Assembly (NCBI RefSeq): GCF_025699295.1
Contig: NZ_JAILWB010000013.1
Span: 1-64,000, forward strand
Direction: 5' to 3'
From: Hydrogenophaga sp.
Lineage (GTDB): Bacteria; Pseudomonadota; Gammaproteobacteria; Burkholderiales; Burkholderiaceae_C
Length of the DNA stretch: 64,000 nucleotides
Positions within the stretch are counted from its first letter, which is position 1. Each line of letters begins with the position of its first letter. Below the pieces are notes generated by a model. The model was not told the DNA's origin. It saw only the letters and a program-made list of their open reading frames with translations, and searched no databases. Both the position numbers and the translations under genes were made by a program. Below, in pieces: positions 46,033-56,100 of this stretch.

Positions 46033-46060
46033 TCATAAGGGCGCGATCAGCGGTTTTCAA
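46032..46060 (-). promoter_or_regulatory. Sigma-70 promoter of groES-groEL
   Basis: On the minus strand TTGAAA (46060-46055), a 17-base spacer and TATGAT (46037-46032) form a strong vegetative promoter. The last base of the -10 is the first base of the CIRCE palindrome, so the transcript starts inside the operator. Confidence 0.85.
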
Positions 46061-46206
46061 GATCGGCCGGCTTTATTTCTTGGCCGCGGCACCAACGTCG
46101 TTCAACTTTCGCGGAAAGCCACCGATTCATTTCTTGTGCCGCCACGGGCTGCCATTCCCGCCGGCCGCGTTTCGTTGGGCCGCACACAAACACTTACGAT
46201 TCGGAC

Positions 46207-47958
46207 ATGTCCCTACCCAACCACCCGAACGAACCGGCCGCCCCCTGCGCGCCGACAACGCCCTCAGGGGGCCTGATGACCCTGGTGCTGCTGTTGCTCT
46301 GCGCCTGTCTTGCCCTGTGGCCTGCCCACGCGGTGGCGGCCACATCCGACGAGCGCGACGTCACGCTGCAGGCGCGGCACTGGATCGACACCTCGGGGGA
46401 ACTGGGCGTCGACGAGGTGGCCGGCCTGCCGGCGGATCGCTTCCAGCCCATGGACAGCTACCGCAGTTTCGAACTGGGCAAGGGGGCGCTGTGGCTGCGA
46501 CTGGACCTGCCACCCCGGGACGACGCGCAGCGCTGGTACCTCATGCTGAGTGCGGCGGCGTTCACCAACCGGGCCACGCTGCACATGCAAGGTGCCGATG
46601 GCCGGTGGTCACGGCAACAGGCGGGGGACCACCTGCCGGTGTCGCAATGGGACCACCCGGACCAGACGCCCGTCTTCGCACTGAACCCCCAAGTCACAGG
46701 TCCGCTCTGGCTGCGACTGGAAAACACCCCCGCGTCCCTGAGCCCGCGCCTGGTGCTGTTGACGGAAAAGCAGTTGCAGGACAAGCGCTACTGGACGTTC
46801 CTGATGGTGGGAGGCTATCTGGGCTTCGGCCTGCTGGTGCTCTTCCTGGGGTGGGTGCACGCGCGGCTGTACGGTGACCGGGCGTTCATCGCGTATTGCT
46901 GCTATGTCGCGTGCATGCTGGGCTTCCAGGCCGCATTCACCGGGGTGGGCGGGCTGTTCTTCTGGGGCCACTGGGCCTGGTGGAACGACGCCGCGCCCGC
47001 GGTGTTCATGCTGTGGTTGACCGGGTCGGGCATCTGGTTCGTGCGCGAGGCCTGTGCGATCTCGCGCCACCACCGTGGGCTGGACCGCTTTGTGCTGGCT
47101 TGGTCGGCGTTCGGGCTGCTCTATCCCGTCGCCTACCTGCTGTTGCTCAACCGCCCGGCCTTTCTTGTGCTCAACCTCTATGGGCTGTTATCGGTGCTGC
47201 TGAGTTTCTTCCTGTGCATCTGGGCCTGGCGAAGGGGCGAAACCTATGCGGGATGGCTGGCACTGGGTTTTCTGCCCGTGCATCTGGGCTACCCGTTTCC
47301 GGCGCTGCGCAGCGCCGGCGTGCTGCCGGATGGCTGGGCCACGCAGTACGCCGTGCTGATCGGCTCGGCGATCGAAATCCCGCTGCTGCTGTACATCCTG
47401 CACCGCCGCGCCAAGGACTTCAGCGAGAACCGCGCGCGCCTGCGGGCCATCGAAAGCACCGACCCTCTGACCGGGCTGACGATCGCGCCCGTGCTGCGCC
47501 TGCGCCTGCGCGATGCCCTGCGCCGTTCCAGGCGATATGGGCATCAATGCGGGCTGGTGCTGGTGGACTTGTCCAACCATGGCGACATCGTTCAGCGCGA
47601 GGGGCGCGAGGCTGGTGACCGCGCGCTGGTCGTGGCGGCCTCGCGCCTGTCGTTGGTGGTGCGCGATGTCGACACCGTGTGCCGCATTGCGGACGCGCGC
47701 TTTGTCCTGTTGATCGAAGGGCCGGAAGACCTCAAGTTGCTGGGCCAGCACATCGTGGCCAAGGGGCTGGAGCGCATCCCGCTGCTGCCGAGCGACGTAG
47801 CGCTGCGCTTCCGGCTGGTGTCGACGGCACTGCCTGAGGCGGGCGAGGAAGACCTTGATGACGCGCAGGTGCTGGAGCGCCTGCAGCGCGCCCTCGATCA
47901 GCTCGCGGACGACCCGCGCAAGGTGGTCCTGCACCTCCCGCAGGGCGCGACCGCGTAG
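46207..47958 (+). CDS. 7TMR-DISM sensor with degenerate GGDEF domain
   Basis: The 583-residue protein has a signal or first helix (about 23-45) and a periplasmic DISM extracellular domain (about 50-190; SYRSFELGKGALWLRLDLPP). Seven membrane helices follow (about 197-400). The cytoplasmic domain from about 418 begins like a diguanylate cyclase (STDPLTGLTIAPVLRLRLRD), but the active-site GGDEF is replaced by ADARF in CRIADARFVLLIEG. It therefore probably cannot make c-di-GMP and may instead bind a partner or nucleotide. It stands alone, facing away from groES. Confidence 0.85.
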   Translation: MSLPNHPNEPAAPCAPTTPSGGLMTLVLLLLCACLALWPAHAVAATSDERDVTLQARHWIDTSGELGVDEVAGLPADRFQPMDSYRSFELGKGALWLRLDLPPRDDAQRWYLMLSAAAFTNRATLHMQGADGRWSRQQAGDHLPVSQWDHPDQTPVFALNPQVTGPLWLRLENTPASLSPRLVLLTEKQLQDKRYWTFLMVGGYLGFGLLVLFLGWVHARLYGDRAFIAYCCYVACMLGFQAAFTGVGGLFFWGHWAWWNDAAPAVFMLWLTGSGIWFVREACAISRHHRGLDRFVLAWSAFGLLYPVAYLLLLNRPAFLVLNLYGLLSVLLSFFLCIWAWRRGETYAGWLALGFLPVHLGYPFPALRSAGVLPDGWATQYAVLIGSAIEIPLLLYILHRRAKDFSENRARLRAIESTDPLTGLTIAPVLRLRLRDALRRSRRYGHQCGLVLVDLSNHGDIVQREGREAGDRALVVAASRLSLVVRDVDTVCRIADARFVLLIEGPEDLKLLGQHIVAKGLERIPLLPSDVALRFRLVSTALPEAGEEDLDDAQVLERLQRALDQLADDPRKVVLHLPQGATA

Positions 47959-47991
47959 CGCCCGTACCGGCCCGGGGGCTCGGCGCTCAGC

Positions 47992-48789
47992 TCAGAAGTG
48001 GGCCAGGTAGCCTCCGTCCACCACCAGCACCTGGCCGGTGACGTAACTCGCCGCAGGCGACGCCAGGAATACCGCCGCGCCGCCGATCTCCTCGGGTTGG
48101 CCCCAGCGGCCGAGCGAGCTGCACTGGCGCAGCCATGACGTGGTTGCCTCATCCTCGACCATGGCGGCGTTGGTGTCGGTCGCGAAATAGCCCGGCGCGA
48201 TGGCGTTGACATTGATGCCGTGCGGGCCCAGTTCGGCAGCCAGTGCGCGCGTGAGGGCGTCTAGCGCACCTTTGCTGGTGGTGTAGGCCGCATCCCCGGC
48301 GCGCGCGATAGGGCCAGCGATGGAGGTCACGTTGATGATGCGGCCGAAGCCTTGAGCGCGCATGGGGCGCGCGACTTCCCGGCACAGGTGCCAGGCCGAG
48401 ACCAGGTTGGCCTCCAGCAGCTCGCGCAGCGCCGACGCGGGCAAGTCGTCGAAGGGCAGACGCCGGCGCTGTCCGACGTTGTTCACCAGAAGGTCAAGCC
48501 TGCCTTGCGCTTCAATAATCCGTTGCACGGCGGCGCTGGCCGCGGCCTCATCGGTGACATCGAAGGGCAGGGCCTGCGCAGTGCCTCCAGTGGCATGTCC
48601 GGCGGCCTGCACCTGCTCAACCGCACCGGACAGGCCCGCCGCATCGCGTCCGTTGAGCCAGACGCTGGCACCGTGGGAGGCCAGTGCACAGGCCATGGAC
48701 AGGCCCAGGCCACGGCCCGCGCCGGTGACCAGGGCGACCTGGTCTTGCAGGGAAAACAGGACAGAGGGCGTCGAGGTGGCGGAGTGCAC
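47992..48789 (-). CDS. Short-chain dehydrogenase/reductase (gluconate 5-dehydrogenase-like)
   Basis: This is a classical SDR oxidoreductase using NAD(P)H. The Rossmann motif is TGAGRGLG (residues 22-29), followed by NNVG at 103-106 and catalytic Ser156, Tyr169 and Lys173 (AAYTTSKGAL). The end SPAASYVTGQVLVVDGGYLA is typical. The overall look is close to gluconate 5-dehydrogenase and 3-oxoacyl-ACP reductase relatives; the substrate is not decided by sequence. The start is GTG at 48789, giving 265 residues. It lies 33 bases after the kinase gene on the same strand. Confidence 0.85.
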   Translation of the reverse strand: MHSATSTPSVLFSLQDQVALVTGAGRGLGLSMACALASHGASVWLNGRDAAGLSGAVEQVQAAGHATGGTAQALPFDVTDEAAASAAVQRIIEAQGRLDLLVNNVGQRRRLPFDDLPASALRELLEANLVSAWHLCREVARPMRAQGFGRIINVTSIAGPIARAGDAAYTTSKGALDALTRALAAELGPHGINVNAIAPGYFATDTNAAMVEDEATTSWLRQCSSLGRWGQPEEIGGAAVFLASPAASYVTGQVLVVDGGYLAHF

Positions 48790-48822
48790 ACCGCGATTAT
48801 CGACGTGCCCGCCAAGTTGGCG

Positions 48823-50886
48823 TCAGGCCGGGAGTTCGGCCAGCGACGACTCGGGAAACGCCATCTCGGGATTCGCGCCGTCAAACGGCAGCGTGAAGTA
48901 GAAGGTGCAGCCTTCGCCAGGCGCCGTCTCGGACCAGATGCGGCCACCATGGCGCTCGATGATGCGCTGCGACAGCGCAAGGCCGGTACCAGTGCCCTCG
49001 AAGTCCATCGAGTGGTGCTGGCGCTGGAACATCACGAACAGGTTGTGTGCCTTCTCCAGGTCGAAACCCACGCCGTTGTCTGCGATGAAGAAGGTGCGCC
49101 CACCCACCGGGTTGACCTTCCAGCCTACCTCGATGCGCGCCACATCGCGGGGTCGCGTGTATTTCACGGCGTTGTCCAGCAGGTTGCCCAGGGCCTGGGC
49201 CAGCAGCATGGCGTCGCCGCGCACCACCGGCAGATCGTTCTCGACCACCCATTCGATGCGGCGGTCCGGGTTCTCCTGTTTCAGGTGGGCCATCACGCCG
49301 TGCAGCAGCGGCGCCATCGGCACGGGCTGCGCAGTGATGGTCACTCGCCCGAGTCGCGCGTATTCCAGCAGGCCTTCGATCATCAGGCTCATGCGCTTGG
49401 CGGCCTTGGCGATCGAGTTCTGGTACTGCAGCGCCAGCGTGTCGCCGGACTCACCCATCTGCTCCTGCAGCAGGCTCACGAAACTGGCAATGTGGCGCAG
49501 CGGCGCGCGCAGGTCGTGCGAGACCATGTGCGAGAACACGTCGAGGTCCTTGTTGGCGGCCACGAGTTGCTGCGTGCGCTCGGCCACGCGCTTTTCCAGT
49601 TCGCGGTTGAGGTCGTTCATCACGTCCTCCAGGCTCTTGGCTGCGGTCATGTCGCGCGTGATGCTTGAGAGGCCTTGCAGTTCGCCCGACTCGTTGCGCA
49701 GAGCGGTGAGCACGGTGTGTGCCCAGAAACGCGAGCCGTCCTCACGCAGCCGCCAGCCACGCGTTTCCCATTGTCCGTGGGCCTTGGCCAGGCGCAGCAC
49801 CTGCCCTGGGTCGACCTCGTCCTCGCCCGCGTTGTCGCCGGCCAGCAGCACGTCGTAAGAGCGGCCCATGATCTGCGAGCGGGTGTGGCCGTGCATGCGC
49901 TGCGCGCTTTCGGTCCATTCGGTGATGCCGCCGTTCTCGTCGACGAAATAGATGCAGTAGTCCTGGATCGCATCGACCATGAGGCGGTAGCGCTGCTCGC
50001 TGGCAAACAGCTCAGCGGAGCGTTCGCGCACGCGTTGTTCCAGATCCTGATTGGCGTGTAGCACGAACTCCTCGGTGCGGCGGCGCTCGGTGATGTCGTG
50101 CAGTTCGATGAAGATGCCTTCAACGGTGCCATTCTGGAAATCCGGGATGTAGTGAATCTCGAAATAGTTGCGCAGGCCGTCCGCGCCCAGGCGCTCGGCC
50201 TCGAAGGTCTGCGTCTGCCCGGAGAGCGCCTGCGCCACGCGCGGCAGGATGTCGGGGAGGATCTCCGGGCGCACCACCTGGCTCAGCGGCGAGCCCACCA
50301 TTTCGGCGGGCGTCTTGCCGTAGCGTGCCGCGTGCGCCTGGTTGGCGAAGCGGCAGATCAGGTTCTTGTCGTAGTAGGCCAGGCGCGCGGGAATGCGGTC
50401 GGTGATGCTCAGCAGCAGGCTGTCGGCCGTGGCGGGGGGCGTGTCGGTGCTGGCGTTGTCGCCCGGCAGCGTCACGACCGCGCTGCCATGAAGGAAATGC
50501 CCTTCGGCGTCGAAAACCGGGGTCGACGCCATGCGCACGCGAAACGCTCGACCGTCGGGCCGCAGCATCTCAAGCTCCACGGGGTCGCCATGACCGCTCT
50601 GACACAGCGACTCCACGTGCTCGGTCAGCGCGTCCTGCCAGGCGGGAGCGACGAGTTCGTGCATGAACTGCGGCGGCTCCGTGCGACCCAGCCAGTTGGT
50701 CAGTGTTCGATTGACGTGCACACAGCGCTGCGCCGCATCGAAGGTGAGCAGACCGCAGGGGGCCTGGTCGCTCAGCGCGCGCGCGCTGTTCAGCGCGTTC
50801 TGGAGTTCTTGTGTTCGCAGGGCCAGCAACTGCTCGACATCCAGTGCAGCGGCGTCCATCCCGTCGGGGCAGATAGAGGTGTCCAT
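48823..50886 (-). CDS. Multi-PAS sensor histidine kinase
   Basis: From the ATG at 50886 (GGAG about 10 bases upstream) the protein has 687 residues and no membrane segment, so it is cytoplasmic. Three PAS domains lie at about 40-150, 160-285 and 305-425, linked by coiled segments (HANQDLEQRVRERSAELF). The HisKA box is FSHMVSHDLRAPLRH with phospho-acceptor His457. The ATPase domain has the N box NLLDNAVKYT, G1 ADNGVGFD and G2 GTGTGLALSQRI. It resembles phytochrome-like bacterial kinases. No response-regulator gene is adjacent. Confidence 0.92.
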   Translation of the reverse strand: MDTSICPDGMDAAALDVEQLLALRTQELQNALNSARALSDQAPCGLLTFDAAQRCVHVNRTLTNWLGRTEPPQFMHELVAPAWQDALTEHVESLCQSGHGDPVELEMLRPDGRAFRVRMASTPVFDAEGHFLHGSAVVTLPGDNASTDTPPATADSLLLSITDRIPARLAYYDKNLICRFANQAHAARYGKTPAEMVGSPLSQVVRPEILPDILPRVAQALSGQTQTFEAERLGADGLRNYFEIHYIPDFQNGTVEGIFIELHDITERRRTEEFVLHANQDLEQRVRERSAELFASEQRYRLMVDAIQDYCIYFVDENGGITEWTESAQRMHGHTRSQIMGRSYDVLLAGDNAGEDEVDPGQVLRLAKAHGQWETRGWRLREDGSRFWAHTVLTALRNESGELQGLSSITRDMTAAKSLEDVMNDLNRELEKRVAERTQQLVAANKDLDVFSHMVSHDLRAPLRHIASFVSLLQEQMGESGDTLALQYQNSIAKAAKRMSLMIEGLLEYARLGRVTITAQPVPMAPLLHGVMAHLKQENPDRRIEWVVENDLPVVRGDAMLLAQALGNLLDNAVKYTRPRDVARIEVGWKVNPVGGRTFFIADNGVGFDLEKAHNLFVMFQRQHHSMDFEGTGTGLALSQRIIERHGGRIWSETAPGEGCTFYFTLPFDGANPEMAFPESSLAELPA

Positions 50887-51011
50887 GGTTCGTGGCTCCA
50901 GGTCGTTGCAGTGCAAACCAGAAAATGGCTTGTACTCCCATATCGGACACGTTGGCAAAAAATTCAGGACATTGCAACTGCGTGGCCGGGCACGGTAGGC
51001 CAAAAATGCAC

Positions 51012-51044
51012 AAAAAAAGCCCCGAGGCAGATACATCGGGGCTT
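51012..51044 (-). terminator. Intrinsic terminator of metK
   Basis: On the minus strand AAGCCCCGA and TCGGGGCTT pair around a loop of about ten bases, followed by a T7 tract. It lies about 57 bases beyond the metK stop and upstream of the kinase gene, which therefore needs its own promoter. Confidence 0.88.
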
Positions 51045-51056
51045 CTGGAACCGGGA

Positions 51057-51072
51057 CTGTGAATATTCACAG
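51057..51072. promoter_or_regulatory. Perfect 16-bp palindrome between metK and the kinase gene
   Basis: CTGTGAATATTCACAG is a perfect 16-base palindrome with an AT core in otherwise GC-rich DNA. It lies between the metK stop (51101) and the metK terminator. It could be an operator for a dimeric regulator acting on the kinase gene, although it is about 170 bases from that start. Its function is unknown. Confidence 0.4.
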
Positions 51073-51100
51073 ATGGGCGGCTACGGCCGCACCCTGCGCG

Positions 51101-52285
<1,185 letters not shown>

Positions 52286-52457
52286 GTATAAACTCCAAGC
52301 TGGTTTGATCGGCGTTTGCCGGTCTGTCAGAGTTCGGCGAACGCTTTAGCGGTATTTGTGAATCGCCCCGCAATTAGTTCGTTAACTCGGCGATGGCGGG
52401 ATTCTAAATCAAGCCAGTGCGCCCGGTGATTCCCTTCATTCTTCCCATGTTCTTCCA

Positions 52458-53321
52458 TTGGCCCTGCTGATCCATAGTGTTTTTCGAGTGCTGAGCTGGT
52501 TGCCGTTGCCGGTTCTGCACGTCATGGGCTGGCTGCTGGGTTGGTTGAGCTTCGCGCTGTCGGCCCGCTACCGGCGGCGCCTGTTCGCGCATGCCGCGCA
52601 GGCGGGCTACCCGCGTCGCGTTGCACTGGCCTCGGTGGGTGAATCGGGCAAGCTAGTGACGGAACTTCCTCGGCTGTGGCTGGGGCGCCCGGTGCGCATC
52701 GAATGGGCGGGCGCGGAACTCATCGAGGCCACCCAGACGCCGGGCTCAGGCGTTCTCTTCCTCACGCCCCATCTGGGCTGTTTCGAGATCACCGCGCAAG
52801 CCTACGCCCGGCGTTTCGGCGCGGCCAGGCCGATGACCGTGCTGTTCCGCCCTGCGCGCAAACCCTGGTTGCGCGAACTGGTGGCCAACGCGCGCTCCCG
52901 CCCAGGCCTGCAGGCCGCCCCGACCACGCTGTCGGGCGTCAAGCAGCTCATGCAGGCACTCAAGGCCGGCGAGGCGGTAGGCCTTCTGCCAGACCAGGTG
53001 CCGCCTGCGGGGCTCGGCGTGTGGGCCCCGTTCTTCGGGCGCGACGCCTACACCATGACCCTGTCCGCGCGGCTGGTCCGTGCCGCAGACGTGCAGATTC
53101 TTCTGAGTTGGGGCGAGCGGCTGTCCTGGGGCCGGGGCTATCGCGTGCACGTGCGGTCCTTTGATGCTGTCAACGGCGGGCCACTGTCGGCGCAGCCCGA
53201 CGAGGCTGCCCGGCAGATCAACCTGGCGATGGAGGCGCTGGTGCGAGAATGCCCGGCCCAATACCTCTGGTCCTACGACCGGTACAAGACGCCGAACCGG
53301 TCGGCCCATTCGTTGCGTTGA
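52458..53321 (+). CDS. LpxL/HtrB-type lipid A acyltransferase (first of two)
   Basis: These inner-membrane enzymes add a secondary acyl chain to lipid A. The HX4E catalytic pair is His105 and Glu110 in TPHLGCFE, and the family motif LLPDQVPPAGLGVWAPFFGR is present. The N-terminal helix FRVLSWLPLPVLHVMGWLLG anchors it. The best start is TTG at 52458 (287 residues), as no ATG precedes the anchor; the exact start is uncertain. The stop overlaps the next gene's ATG by one base, so the pair is coupled. Confidence 0.88.
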   Translation: MALLIHSVFRVLSWLPLPVLHVMGWLLGWLSFALSARYRRRLFAHAAQAGYPRRVALASVGESGKLVTELPRLWLGRPVRIEWAGAELIEATQTPGSGVLFLTPHLGCFEITAQAYARRFGAARPMTVLFRPARKPWLRELVANARSRPGLQAAPTTLSGVKQLMQALKAGEAVGLLPDQVPPAGLGVWAPFFGRDAYTMTLSARLVRAADVQILLSWGERLSWGRGYRVHVRSFDAVNGGPLSAQPDEAARQINLAMEALVRECPAQYLWSYDRYKTPNRSAHSLR

Positions 53322-54244
53322 TGTCTTCACCGTCCGATTCCACCGAACCGACCCTGCCGCCCGGCAACCTGGCCAACCGCCTGGGCGTCGCATTCATGCG
53401 CGGGCTGGCAGTCCTGCCCCTGTCCTGGGTGCGCGCTCTGGGGTGGTTGCTGGGCCAGGCGCTGTACATCGTGGCCGTGCGGCGGCGGCGCATCGCGCGG
53501 GTCAACTGGACCCTGTGTTTCCCCGACAGCGGCCCGGCCGAGAGCAAACGCGCCGTGCGCCGGCACTTCGTGTATTTCGCGCAAGCGTGGCTGGACCGCA
53601 GCTGGCTCTGGGAGGCACCGCTGGCGACGGTGCGCAAGCGCCTGAAGCTCACCGGGGACCTGCAGGCGCTCGCGGGCGACGTACCCACGGTGCTGTTCGC
53701 CCCGCATTTCGTGGGCATGGACGCGGGCTGGACGGGACTCACGGCCCACCTGGAGCGGCGTTTCTGCGGGCTGTATGCCGAACAGCTCAACGCCGACGTG
53801 GACCGCTGGATGGCGCAGGGCCGCCAGCGCTTCGGCCAACCCCACGTCGTGGGCAAGCGCCAGGGCATCAAACCCCTCGTGGCCGCCATGCGCCAGGGGC
53901 TGCCGCTGTACCTGCTGCCCGACATGGACCACGGCATGCGCGACGCCGCCTTCGTGCCCTTCTTCGGCGTGCAGACCGCCACCCTCATGTCGCTCCCTCG
54001 CCTGGCGCGGCTGGGACGCGCACGCGTCGTGCCCGTGCTGAGCCGGCTCACGCGAGACGGTTACGAAGTGAAGGTGATGCCGCCCTGGGTCGACTATCCA
54101 ACGGATGATGCCCAGGAGGACACGGCGGCGATGAACCGGTACCTGGAGGGCTATATCCGCGAGGCACCCGAGCAGTACTACTGGGTGCACAAGCGCTTCA
54201 AGACGCGCCCGGAGAACGAGCCCTCGTTTTACACCGGACTCTAA
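53321..54244 (+). CDS. LpxL/HtrB-type lipid A acyltransferase (second of two)
   Basis: This is a second acyltransferase of the same family, with 307 residues from the ATG at 53321. The catalytic pair is the more common HX4D: His129 and Asp134 in APHFVGMDAG. Other marks are the anchor WVRALGWLLGQALYIVAVRR, YLLPDMDHGMRDAAFVPFFG and the ending YYWVHKRFKTRPENEPSFY. The two proteins differ strongly and probably act at different acyl positions. A longer frame at its 5' side runs inside the first gene and is not real. Confidence 0.92.
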   Translation: MSSPSDSTEPTLPPGNLANRLGVAFMRGLAVLPLSWVRALGWLLGQALYIVAVRRRRIARVNWTLCFPDSGPAESKRAVRRHFVYFAQAWLDRSWLWEAPLATVRKRLKLTGDLQALAGDVPTVLFAPHFVGMDAGWTGLTAHLERRFCGLYAEQLNADVDRWMAQGRQRFGQPHVVGKRQGIKPLVAAMRQGLPLYLLPDMDHGMRDAAFVPFFGVQTATLMSLPRLARLGRARVVPVLSRLTRDGYEVKVMPPWVDYPTDDAQEDTAAMNRYLEGYIREAPEQYYWVHKRFKTRPENEPSFYTGL

Positions 54245-54253
54245 GGCCTGCGC

Positions 54254-55177
54254 TCAGGACGGTGCCAGAAAGGCACTGAGCAACGAGGCAACATGGTTGG
54301 GCTTCTCATGCACGATCCAGTGGGTGGCACCGGGCACGCGCTCGATGCGCAGATCGTCCACATAGGTGTCCAGCCCGTCGAGCAAGGCTGCGGGCAGGGC
54401 GGTGTCGCCCAGTCCCCAGATGACCAGCGTGGGCACCGTGACCACGACCCGCTCGCGCGGCAACTGCACCGCCGCCGCGCCCGGGTCGTTCGTCGTGGGG
54501 GGCCGCAGAGGCGAGGCTGCGTAGTAGGCGCAGGGTCCGGCCAGGCCCTGGCGCCACACCGAGCGATAGCGCTCGCGCGTGGCCTCGTCGAGCCATGCGG
54601 CCGGTGCGCTGTCGGCCGCCATGTGGGTGAAAAAGGGCCAGAGCCGGGCGAAATCGTTCTCCGTCAGCAGAGTGGCCGCGTCGGGTCGGGCCAGAAAGTT
54701 CATGTAGGCGCTGGCGGCCTGCTGCGCCGGTGAATGCGCCAGTTCGCGCTGGAAGGTTGCCGGGTGGGGCGCGTTGATGATCACCAAACGGCGCATGAGA
54801 GCGGGCCTTGCGGCGCCCAGCCCCCAGGCCAGCGCACCACCCCAGTCGTGCGCGATCAGTGCGGCGAGTTGTCCGGGCGTGGGACTGTCTGCTGTCACGG
54901 CGAGCGCCAGCGCCTCAAGGTCCTGGAGCAGCGGCCTGGCGCGGTAGGCAGAAACCTCGGCGGGTGCGCTCGATCGTTCGAAGCCGCGCAGGTTGGGTGC
55001 GACGCAGCGGTAGCCGCCGTGCTCGGGGCGCGCGAAGTGCTCGAGCAGTTCGTCCCAGACGAAAGCGGCCTCGGGGAACCCGTGAAGGAACAACAGCACG
55101 GGCCGGCCCGGCTCACCAGCGGCGCGGCAGCTCAACGTGATGCCGTGGGGCAGTGGTTGCTGGAAGTTCTCGATCAT
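54254..55177 (-). CDS. Alpha/beta hydrolase, epoxide hydrolase-like
   Basis: This is an alpha/beta-fold hydrolase of 307 residues. The oxyanion motif is LFLHGFPE (about 29-36), the nucleophile elbow is AHDWGG with Asp111 as likely nucleophile, the acid region is IWGLGDTALP, and the catalytic base is His286 in GATHWIVHEKP. An Asp nucleophile with HGFPE points to epoxide hydrolases or haloacid/haloalkane dehalogenases, so it should not be called an esterase. The substrate is unknown. It converges on the second acyltransferase gene. Confidence 0.85.
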   Translation of the reverse strand: MIENFQQPLPHGITLSCRAAGEPGRPVLLFLHGFPEAAFVWDELLEHFARPEHGGYRCVAPNLRGFERSSAPAEVSAYRARPLLQDLEALALAVTADSPTPGQLAALIAHDWGGALAWGLGAARPALMRRLVIINAPHPATFQRELAHSPAQQAASAYMNFLARPDAATLLTENDFARLWPFFTHMAADSAPAAWLDEATRERYRSVWRQGLAGPCAYYAASPLRPPTTNDPGAAAVQLPRERVVVTVPTLVIWGLGDTALPAALLDGLDTYVDDLRIERVPGATHWIVHEKPNHVASLLSAFLAPS

Positions 55178-55207
55178 GCGGGCATCCGTAAAAGGACCCG
55201 CATGGTT

Positions 55208-55996
55208 TCAGTCCAGCGCGGGCGGTTCGTCGGCGGACGTTGCGGGCATGGGGGTGTCTCCGGTGCTGACGCCGTGCGTCCAGTCCCAGAGCATCAGCGC
55301 CACGTCGTCCAGACCCTGCTTCTTCAGGGCCGAAAAGAGTCTCGCCTCGCCGCCGCCGGACTGCAGTCGCGCAATCGACAGGGCTTTTTGCGATTCGGTG
55401 CGGTTGAGCTTGTCGGCCTTGGTCAACAGGACCAGGAATTTCAGGCCCTGCGCCACGCGTGGCCGGATCACGTCCAGCAGGATTTCGTCGAGCTCGGTCA
55501 GCCCCAGGCGCGGGTCGATCAGCAGCACCACGCCTTTGAGGTTCTCGCGCGTGAGCAGGTAGTTGCCCATGACGCGCTGCCAGCGCAGCTTGGCCTCGCG
55601 TGGCACGGCTGCGTAGCCGTAGCCCGGCAGGTCGGCCAGCACCGCGTCGGTGATGCCCTGTTTGCCGAGTGAGAACAGGTTGATGCTTTGCGTGCGCCCG
55701 GGCGTCTTGGACGCGAACGCCAGGCGTTTTTGCTGAGTGAGCGTGTTGATGCAGGTGGACTTGCCGGCATTGGAGCGGCCGACGAAGGCGACCTCGGGCA
55801 CGTCCAGCGGTGGCAGGAATTCCAGTTGCGGCGCCGTGGTGAGGAAACGGGCAGTGTGCAGCCAGCCGTGTGCGGCCTTGGGGTCGCGCTTGGGGGGGAC
55901 GGGGGGTTTTCCAGCTCGGGGTATCGGGGCTTTGAGGCCCGGGGCGTCGTGAGACGGCGAAGCGGTCGGGGGGGCTGGAGTGGGGCGTTGGGTCAT
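55208..55996 (-). CDS. engB: Ribosome biogenesis GTPase EngB (YihA/YsxC)
   Basis: EngB is a small GTPase needed for large ribosomal subunit assembly and for division in many bacteria. G1 is GRSNAGKS (73-80), G2 lies around KTPGRTQS, G3 is DLPGYGYA and G4 is LTKADKLN. From the ATG at 55996 it has 262 residues. The first 50 are a Pro/Lys-rich extension and the last 25 an acidic tail, so it is longer than the roughly 200-residue E. coli protein. It is divergent from the cytochrome gene. Confidence 0.95.
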   Translation of the reverse strand: MTQRPTPAPPTASPSHDAPGLKAPIPRAGKPPVPPKRDPKAAHGWLHTARFLTTAPQLEFLPPLDVPEVAFVGRSNAGKSTCINTLTQQKRLAFASKTPGRTQSINLFSLGKQGITDAVLADLPGYGYAAVPREAKLRWQRVMGNYLLTRENLKGVVLLIDPRLGLTELDEILLDVIRPRVAQGLKFLVLLTKADKLNRTESQKALSIARLQSGGGEARLFSALKKQGLDDVALMLWDWTHGVSTGDTPMPATSADEPPALD

Positions 55997-56100
55997 TTTG
56001 GGGGTTTTCCCGGTGGGCCATTGTAAAATTGATCGGCTTTGTCCCCACAAACCGCGAAATTCCATAAACCGAACCCGTCGCACCCGACATCCGCCCCGTC

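Noticed and set aside
52286..52457. SAM or SAH riboswitch upstream of metK
   Set aside because: I could not match the region to any SAM or SAH riboswitch core that I know.
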